Assembly: GCA_905221605.1 (NCBI GenBank) | Contig: CAJNDS010000008.1 | Coordinates: 1 to 64,000, forward strand | DNA: 64,000 nt | Direction: 5' to 3' | Source of the DNA: Symbiodinium natans | Taxonomy: Eukaryota; Sar; Dinophyceae; Suessiales; Symbiodiniaceae | Part shown: in pieces, positions 59,051 through 64,000 of the stretch | How positions within the stretch are numbered: position 1 is the stretch's first letter | Layout of the letters: each line of letters opens with the position of its first letter | Program-made: the position numbers and the translations under genes | Notes under the pieces: model-generated | The model's database searches: none | What the model saw: the letters and a program-made list of their open reading frames with translations, nothing else | Told to the model about the DNA's origin: nothing

Positions 59051-62000
59051 GCCTCTTAGTAGCTGAGTACACTTTACACTTTTTGGGATTGCTCTAATAA
59101 TCCCCTTTAGAACTTTTTGGGTTTACTATAATGATCCCCTTTAGGACTTTTTTGGGTTTACTATAATAATCCCCTTTAGAACTGAACCTGTACACTTCTC
59201 AGGGGGGGGCTTTTTATGAACTCGGCAGCTATACAAGGCCTTCAGATGACTATGATAGGCTCAAGGCGGCCATACAGCTTCTGGACGCTCCCGGCTCTGG
59301 CGACTCGGGCGCATGCAGGGTCGACGTGGTTCTGCCGAGTGGCCAGAGCAAAGTCGTTTCATTGCCAGTGGGCTCTTCTGTGAGAGACCTCCGAGCCGCA
59401 GCGCAGTCATCTCTGAAACTGGGTAGCCCAGTGGTGCCCGCTTGCCCGTTTTTTTGTGTTCAGGGGTCCCCTTACAAAGAGTAGCCAACCCAAGAAGGGT
59501 ACCCTTGCTATAATATGGGGGATTGGTACCTTATTAGGGGTTCTTATTATAAGACAATCCTACTATTTGGGCGCTGTTTAAGGGGTCGCCTCTTTTCGGA
59601 ATCCCCCCTGATGGTTCCTGGGCTTCTAAGGAAAATGGGTCTTCTGCATCTTGCCTCGCCGGATGGCCACTTATTGGAAAAGGAGAGGGAGGTATGCCAT
59701 GGAGAGAGTGTGACTGCAATTGCACAGCAGCTGGGCAAAGACGTACTGTTGGTTAGTAGGGAATGAGGGAATAAGGTACCCTATACAATCCCTTACAAGG
59801 GTATCTTGGGGATACATGGTCGGTACCTTGTTTCGCCATTCCCTTCTAACCAACAGTAATAAGACGATGTCTGAAAGAGTTCAGGGGTTAGGGTTCAGGG
59901 ATTCAGGGTTCAGGGGCTGTATGGCTTAGGGATTTGAAGGTTTGGGGTTTCAGGGTCCAGACACTCGTGGTGAACCATTGATCAGGGATCTGCCAGAGCT
60001 TCCCATGTAGAGTACAGTGCATTTTGGCACGGCTGGGTGCGCTTATGGCCATGTTTAAGTTGCATCTCAGCTTCCTCCGAGCATGAGGCGCTGACCGAGT
60101 CTTTCTTTTTTAGAAAGTGATACACTATAGGATGGGACCTTGACAATGGGTCATCCGTACTAGTTTGGTGTTTCCATCTCGGGATACGCGTATTTCTACC
60201 CAACGCTCGCATGCGGCTCCTGTTTGCAGAGTATCTTCGGGGTGAACCAGGGTTTAGGGTTTGGGGTTTAGGGTTTAGGCTTTAGGGTTTGGGGTTTGGG
60301 GTTTAGGGTTTAGGGTTTGGGGTTTAGGGTTTCGGGGTCAGTGTCAGCTCAGGCAGTTCTTTGTCCAAGCCACCAGTCGCGCAGTGGCTTGCTGCTGTTA
60401 TGGAGGACCGAAGGTTCATTGGTTACCCTAATACCCTAAATCCTGAACCCCTCTATACTACCCCCCCTAGGTTCCCCGCATAAATAAGGTTCTCTCGGGA
60501 TAATTAAGTTAAGCCTAATTTAAGGGGGGAATGCAAGGGGGGGTAGGGTAGAGGGGGAGCTTCCCAAAATAAAGGGGCTGGCATGTCGTTTACCCATATT
60601 CCCTGTCGTTAGGCATTGCCTAAGTTACCCCTCAACCCTAAACCCTAAACCCTGAACCGAAGCCCCGAAAGCCCTTTAACCCCCAAAAGCCCTACACCCC
60701 TAGACCCTTAAGCCCTTAAGGCCCGGGTTTCGGGCTTCGGGTTTAGGGTTTTTCAAACCCTAAACCCTAAATCCTAAACCCTAAGCCCTAAGCCGTAAGC
60801 CCTAGGCCCTAGGCCCTAAGCTCTAAACCCTGCCCATAAACTCTGAAGGCCCCAGAGGATCCCCTGTGGAGGAGACCTGGTCATCGCTTGGGGTCATACG
60901 GCCTTCGGTGCAGACTGCGACAAAGTGCGAAAGCGCCTCAAGGGCGTCCAGAAGATCAAGGCAAGCATGGTTTTCGGATCTGGGGTGGGTTTAGGGTTCA
61001 GGGTTTAGGGTTTAGGGTTTTTGGTCTGAGGGATTTTCAGGGTTTAGGATTTAGGGGGTTTAGGGTCTAGCAGGGTTTTGGGTTTTGGGGTTTGGGACTT
61101 AAGGTCCTTCGAAGTCTCAGAGCATTGGCCAGTCTGTACACCGAACCCACAACGTGCCGCAGACACCCAAAGAGGGTCGCGAAGGGTTTACTTTGCCATA
61201 GCGGGGTAGCATTTATTTTTTTAAGGGTACTTAAACTCAACCAGGAATAGAAATTTAAAGAGCTTGAATATTGAAAGTTTTTACCGGCCTAGAAATTTCA
61301 ATGTTTAATCCTATCCCAGCCATGAACTAGTATTTAGGGTTTAGGATATCTCCTGCCCTAGCAACAAGCAAAACTCATTCCCCGGATCGGTGTCTGTGTT
61401 GATTTTCTTTACTGGCCGTTTATTTTTCGTCCCACGCCCCTATCTGGGGGTTTCCGAAAATCGTGCTACCCTGTTTGGGGATCCCTTTAAGGGGATTCCA
61501 TTCCCTTTAGGGGTATACAGGGGTACCCCTATTTTCGTAAACCCCCATGTGGCATCTCTTGATGACAGGCCCACGACGACGCCTTTGCGGCCATCGTTGC
61601 AGAAGCCTGGTAGCGGAGTAGGTAGCCTTTAACCTTTTTGGGGTAGTATGATCCCCTTATAGTCCCAAAGGTCAACCTCTAGTTCCCCCAGATTACCGGA
61701 CAACGAAGGAAGGACGAATGGTCATATGGGGTGATTCTAGACTGGCTGATGACAACTTGGCCGTTGGAGTCCACGCGATTCAGAGCAGTAACAAGGCCTT
61801 ATGGGGTTCTTAAGGGAGGGGGGTTCAAGGGTGGGTAACCCAAGGTTCCCTTATCTCTCCCCACTAATGTTGTACCTCCTTTAGTCTTGGGGGACTTACT
61901 TAGCCGACGGTTTTTTTCTCTAATCGGGAGGGTGTGGCAGTTGAACGTTACACTTTTTGGGTCTCCTAATTTAACAGGAATAGTAAAGTTTAACCATGTT

Positions 62001-63847
62001 TTTCCTCCCTTGGTTCTTGGAGAAGTAAGGTAAGAAGGCCTTTGCTGCCATTCAGGAAGATGGACATGTTGTGACATGGGGGTCTTCCGCTTTTGGTGGA
62101 GACAGCAGCGCAGTGGTACCCTTTTTAGCCCTTTTTGGGTAAAGTAACCCTAAACACTAAACCCTAAACCCTAAACCCTAAACCCTAAACCCTAAACCCT
62201 AAACCCTAAACCCTAAACCCTAAACCCTAAACCCTAAACCCTAACTAAGGTGGAGATAGCAGCGAAGTCCAAGAGCAGCTCAGGGATGTGCAGGCGGTTC
62301 AATCCAACCCTGCGGCCTTTGCAGCGACTTACCTTGGCCAAGGGTTGAACTTTTAGGGTTTAGGGTTTAGGGTTTCTTTTGGGTTTCCTTATTGAGCAGG
62401 AATAATCAAGTTCAACCCTTTTTCTGCCTCCTTGGCTACTTGAGAAGTAAGGCGATTCGGAGAGATGGCACGGTTGTCACTTGGGGTGATTCCAACAAGG
62501 GTGGTGACAGCAGCGACGTCCAGGGTGAGCTTCGGGACGTGCAGCAGATTCAATCCACGGGCTACGCCTTCGCGGCACTCAGGTCGGACGGCACTGTTGC
62601 CCGGCAGTCCTGTAAGAACCTTGATTTGTTCTTCTTTTTTTTTTTTGGGGGGGGGGGGCAAGAACGCCGAAGGCTTCGTTGATTCATCTGGTTTCTATGC
62701 CTGAACACACGCATGTGAGGTCGTCACATGGGGTCAGTGCGACAGCAGCGCAGTACAGGACCAGCTCACCAACGTGAAGCAGATCCAAGGCAACTACTGG
62801 GCTTCTGGGACCCGGTGGTGTAGTCCCTTACTTCCTTCTTTTAGGGTTTCGGGTCTCCCATGTAATCCCCTTAAAACCAAACGGGTACCCTTTTTTTATT
62901 CCAAAAATGACTCCTGGGTCTAGGCTTTTGCTGCAATCCGCGAAGATGGAGGAGTTGTGACCTGGGGAAACAAGAAGAGCGGAGGCGACTGTGCGAAGGT
63001 CCGAGACCTTCTGGTAGCTTAGTAACTGAATGAGTACACTATTACACTCTTTGGGGATAATAGAATCTCCTATAGAACTGAAAGTGTACACCTTCTTGGA
63101 GCTTATGAACTTAAACCCTAAACCCCGACTGAACCCTGAACCCTAAACCCCAACCTTACACACCGGATGTGGCACCAACTAAGGAGAACGTGCAGCAGAT
63201 CCTAAACCTAAACCTTAACCCTAAACCCCAAACCCTAAGCCCGAAGCCCCAAGCCCCAAGCCCTAACCCCTAAGTCCTAAACCCTAAACCCTAAACCCTA
63301 AACCCTAAACCCTAAACCCAAGGTGAATGTGCAGCAGATCCAAGCCGGCGCCGAGGCCTTCGCTGCGATCTTGGCCGATGGCTCCGTGGTCGCCTGGGGA
63401 GAGCCGAGCTACTTGGGGGTTTAGGGTTTAGGGTTTAGGGTTCAGGGTTTAGGGTTTAGGGTTTAGGGTTTAGGGTTTAGGGTTTAGGGTTTAGGTAGGG
63501 TTTAGGGTTTTGGGTTTAGGGCCTTTAGAGTTTAGGGCCTTTAGGGCCTTTAGAGCCTTTAGGGCCTAAAGGGCCTAAAGGGCCTTTAGGGTTTAGGGTT
63601 TAGGGTTTAGGGAGTTTTCCTTGGTGGCCCCGTGGTGCCCTTTGACCCTGCTTTTGGTTCAAGATTACCTTAGAAAGTAACCCTTACAAAGCCTAAACCC
63701 TAAACCCTAAGCCCTAGAATAGGTATACTGGGCGGCTCAGGTTACGGAGGCGACTGCAGCGCAGTTCAGGATCAACTCTTTGAGGTTCAAAAGATCCAGG
63801 TCACCAAGCAGCGAGGAGCCTTCGCGGCGATCCGGGCGGACGGAAGG
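58959..63847 (+). CDS. N-myristoylation-motif / ubiquitin-like / RCC1-repeat gene (HERC-like), 3' part outside the window
   Basis: The protein starts MGAGASSAVAALCAASP, a Gly2 myristoylation-type start. A ubiquitin-like segment follows (VDVVLPSGQSKVVSLPVG, then SSVRDLRAAAQ, then LASPDGHLL and SVTAIAQQ). Then come RCC1 repeats of the form FAAI..DG.VVTWG...GGDSS.VQ.QL..VQ.IQ. This architecture is common in dinoflagellates, where members are usually named HERC-like E3 ligase or RCC1 proteins; a ligase domain is not visible here. Fourteen exons were found (see entries); most joins from exon 5 onward are in phase. Introns are short and many are inverted-repeat elements. The gene continues past 64000. 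Exons 3 to 5 and the 8/9 join are not fully resolved. Confidence 0.85.
59060..59232. mobile_element. TAGCTGAGT-family palindromic element, copy C, making up RCC1 intron 1
   Basis: Starts TAGCTGAGTACACTTTACAC and ends TATGAACTCGGCAGCTA. Only nine bases separate it from the exon 1 end and five from exon 2. It contains three internal copies of a CCCCTTTAGRACTTTTTGGG segment. Confidence 0.82.
59238..59422 (+). CDS. RCC1 gene exon 2 (ubiquitin-like segment)
   Basis: Joined to exon 1 it reads RADLPSDDYDRLKAAIQLL and later VDVVLPSGQSKVVSLPVGSS. AG acceptor followed by G; GT donor. Confidence 0.85.
59423..59630. mobile_element. RCC1 intron 2, AGCCCAGTGGTRCCC-family element
   Basis: Begins GTAGCCCAGTGGTGCCC, like the element at 54548, and contains inverted GGTACC/TTATAAG segments. 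Internal boundaries uncertain. Confidence 0.5.
59631..59742 (+). CDS. RCC1 gene exon 3 (end of ubiquitin-like segment)
   Basis: Reads MGLLHLASPDGHLLEKE and later ESVTAIAQQLGKD. The 5' splice phase is unresolved. It ends at a GT immediately before a palindromic element. Confidence 0.72.
59744..59860. mobile_element. TACTGTTGGTTAG palindromic element with AAGACG flanks
   Basis: Left TACTGTTGGTTAGTAGGGAA and right TTCCCTTCTAACCAACAGTA pair. AAGACG is present directly before (59738-59743) and after (59861-59866), as a target duplication would be. Confidence 0.82.
60354..60411 (+). CDS. RCC1 gene exon 4
   Basis: After GCTCAG the frame reads QFFVQATSRAVACCCYGGPK, in the position where the family has the first AT..AFALW..GG segment. 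GT donor. Boundaries moderately certain. Confidence 0.62.
60430..60600. mobile_element. Inverted-repeat segment in RCC1 intron 4
   Basis: CCCCTCTATACTACCCCCCC pairs with GGGGGGGTAGGGTAGAGGGG, and TTAAGTTAAGCCTAATTTAAG lies between them. Confidence 0.6.
60857..60960 (+). CDS. RCC1 gene exon 5
   Basis: Reads CGGDLVIAWGHTAFGADCDK, then VRKRLKGVQKIK. GC donor. Joined to exon 6 it gives QKIKAHDDAFAAI. Confidence 0.85.
61191..61332. mobile_element. Interspersed intron element, copy 2
   Basis: TTTGCCATAGCGGGGTAGCA ... CTATCCCAGCCATGAACTA, the family seen at 40052. This copy has an additional internal inverted segment (AATTTAAAGAGC..GAAATTTCAATG). Confidence 0.62.
61446..61552. mobile_element. Palindromic element TGGGGGTTTCCGAAAAT
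   Basis: TGGGGGTTTCCGAAAATCGT pairs with CCTATTTTCGTAAACCCCCA. One end of this family also occurs at 12356-12376. Confidence 0.78.
61569..61604 (+). CDS. RCC1 gene exon 6
   Basis: Reads AHDDAFAAIVAE. AG acceptor; GC donor; phase 0. Confidence 0.87.
61605..61708. other. RCC1 intron 6, hairpin intron
   Basis: 104 nt. AGGTAGCCTTTAACCTTTTTGG and CCAAAGGTCAACCTCTAG form an imperfect inverted repeat over most of the intron. Confidence 0.6.
61709..61795 (+). CDS. RCC1 gene exon 7
   Basis: Reads EGRMVIWGDSRLADDNLA, then VGVHAIQSSNK. GC donor. Confidence 0.87.
61796..62037. mobile_element. RCC1 intron 7, introner-like, with AAGGCCTT at both ends
   Basis: The exon/intron junction AAC-AAGGCCTT and the intron/exon junction AGAAGGCCTT share the 8-bp AAGGCCTT. 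Inside, a GTTGAACGTTACACTTTTTG ... AAAGTTTAACC segment is the same family as intron 9. Confidence 0.72.
62038..62115 (+). CDS. RCC1 gene exon 8
   Basis: Reads AFAAIQEDGHVVTWG, then SSAFGGDSSAV, a complete RCC1 core. GT donor. Confidence 0.88.
62116..62249. repeat. RCC1 intron 8, mostly a CCCTAAA array
   Basis: Starts GTACCCTTTTTAGCCC, then about 12 CCCTAAA units up to CTAACTAAG. GGTGGAGAYAGCAGCG flanks both ends of the intron, either as an insertion-site duplication or as two similar RCC1 codon runs. Confidence 0.75.
62250..62323 (+). CDS. RCC1 gene exon 9
   Basis: Reads GDSSEVQEQLRDVQAVQ, then SNPAAFA. GC donor. The 5' boundary is ambiguous because of the duplicated GGAGAYAGCAGCG. Confidence 0.8.
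62324..62451. mobile_element. RCC1 intron 9, inverted-repeat introner-like intron
   Basis: The 128-nt intron runs GCGACTTACCTTGGCCAAGG-GTTGAACTTT to AAGTTCAACCCTTT and CCTTGGC..AAGTAAG, so its ends pair. GCGAYT is repeated at both splice junctions. Three TTTAGGG units sit inside. Confidence 0.75.
62452..62595 (+). CDS. RCC1 gene exon 10
   Basis: 144 nt reading AIRRDGTVVTWGDSNKGG, then DSSDVQGELRDVQQIQ, then STGYAFAALRSDGT. GT donor. Confidence 0.9.
62720..62800 (+). CDS. RCC1 gene exon 11
   Basis: Reads VVTWGQCDSSAVQDQLTN, then VKQIQGNYW. GC donor. CDSSAV shows a shortened loop lacking the usual YGGD. Confidence 0.88.
62801..62923. mobile_element. RCC1 intron 10-11 type short intron with direct repeats at its ends
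   Basis: 123 nt between exons 11 and 12. GGGCTTCTG at the 5' junction and AGGCTTTTG at the 3' junction are near-identical direct repeats. Confidence 0.6.
62924..63013 (+). CDS. RCC1 gene exon 12
   Basis: Reads AFAAIREDGGVVTWGNKK, then SGGDCAKVRDLL. GT donor whose next bases start a TAGCTTAG element. Confidence 0.9.
63015..63114. mobile_element. TAGCTGAGT-family element, copy D, at the start of RCC1 intron 12
   Basis: TAGCTTAGTAACTGAATGAG ... TAGAACTGAAAGTGTACACC, then GGAGCTTATGAACTTA. The first base after the donor G is the element start. Confidence 0.72.
63323..63407 (+). CDS. RCC1 gene exon 13
   Basis: Reads VNVQQIQAGAEAFAAILADG, then SVVAWGEP plus one base. GC donor. A second, shorter GAGAACGTGCAGCAGATCC at 63184-63202 looks like a duplicated or alternative exon start. 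Confidence 0.87.
63515..63600. repeat. (GGGCCTTTA)n self-complementary array
   Basis: Six or so GGGCCTTTA units and two in inverted orientation (GGGCCTAAA), so the array is itself palindromic. It is embedded in TTTAGGG units. Confidence 0.85.
63741..63847 (+). CDS. RCC1 gene exon 14, last in window
   Basis: Joined to exon 13 it reads EPSYGGDCSAVQDQL, then FEVQKIQVTKQRGAFAAI and RADGR. GT donor. No stop; the gene runs on beyond 64000. Confidence 0.88.
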
Positions 63848-64000
63848 GTGGCCGGGCTTTTTAGGGTTTAGGGCTTAGGGTTTAGGAAGGTTGTGTACTA
63901 TAGGGGTCGGAAGAATTGCTAATAGTATCCCTTATGGTCTCTTTGTAATTTGTTCTATATTAGGCTCTTACGTATGTCCCCCTTGAATTGGGTTGAAGAG

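Larger units (their letters stand above)
11890..64000. repeat. Dispersed telomere-like TTTAGGG/CCCTAAA arrays
   Basis: Well over one hundred short arrays of the 7-bp unit in both orientations fill non-coding DNA. Long examples: 22376-22520, 23780-23880, 37029-37125, 38633-38705, 43261-43328, 43730-43822, 48680-48788, 55385-55495, 58078-58192 and 62158-62245. Both orientations and the interleaved exons rule out a chromosome end. Blocks often carry a single homogenised variant (see findings). Confidence 0.95.

Noticed and set aside
11890-64000. True telomere or subtelomere at a chromosome end
   Set aside because: Arrays are short, occur in both orientations, and have exons of two genes between them.
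1-64000. CRISPR arrays, bacterial operons or prophage
   Set aside because: Repeats are tandem without unique spacers of constant length, and the genes are split eukaryotic genes.

Overview
The window looks like nuclear DNA of a dinoflagellate, probably Symbiodinium-like. The evidence is: split genes whose introns mostly start with GC, GA or GT and end in AG followed by G; an RCC1-repeat gene with a MGAGAS amino terminus and a ubiquitin-like segment, a common dinoflagellate family; PPR-like exons; and TTTAGGG-type repeats everywhere. No bacterial gene, rRNA or intact tRNA was seen. All exon boundaries were worked out by eye from reading frame, family motifs and splice dinucleotides.

Layout. 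(1) 1-11.3 kb is gene-free satellite DNA: AT microsatellites, an AATT-rich higher-order array (354-390 bp period), minisatellites of several periods, GC-rich hairpin units set into AT-rich DNA, and a 42-bp minisatellite. (2) 11.3-22.2 kb is a mosaic of short unique segments between (TTTAGGG)n and (CCCTAAA)n arrays. A few segments read like very small exons (two PPR-like, one possibly the dynamin GDFLPRGS region). (3) 22.2-55.3 kb holds one plus-strand dynamin-family GTPase gene of the Drp1/Vps1 type. I could thread 26 exons of about 14-81 nt, nearly all phase-compatible, giving about 1.1 kb of coding sequence in 33 kb. Introns tend to begin with TTTAGGG arrays and end with CCCTAAA arrays. (4) The third threaded intron (23455-33391) contains a complete-looking 8.3-kb hAT DNA transposon (24669-32985) with an 8-bp target duplication, 9-bp perfect terminal inverted repeats and a multi-exon BED/DUF659/hAT transposase. 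The last transposase intron carries a separate 190-residue ORF that reads as a divergent histone H3-like protein. (5) 55.3-58.9 kb has unrecognised ORFs, a 15-bp minisatellite and a palindromic element. (6) 58.96 kb to the window end is the 5' part of a myristoylation-motif/ubiquitin-like/RCC1-repeat gene. Several of its short introns consist largely of inverted-repeat elements, some with direct repeats at the intron ends, as expected of introners.

The dynamin gene (membrane fission) and the RCC1/HERC-like gene are unrelated in function. What links them is the intron material: telomere-like arrays and families of about 100-170 bp palindromic elements shared between both genes. The observations that deserve most follow-up are the H3-like gene inside the hAT element, the opposed telomere-like arrays at intron ends, and the introner-like introns.
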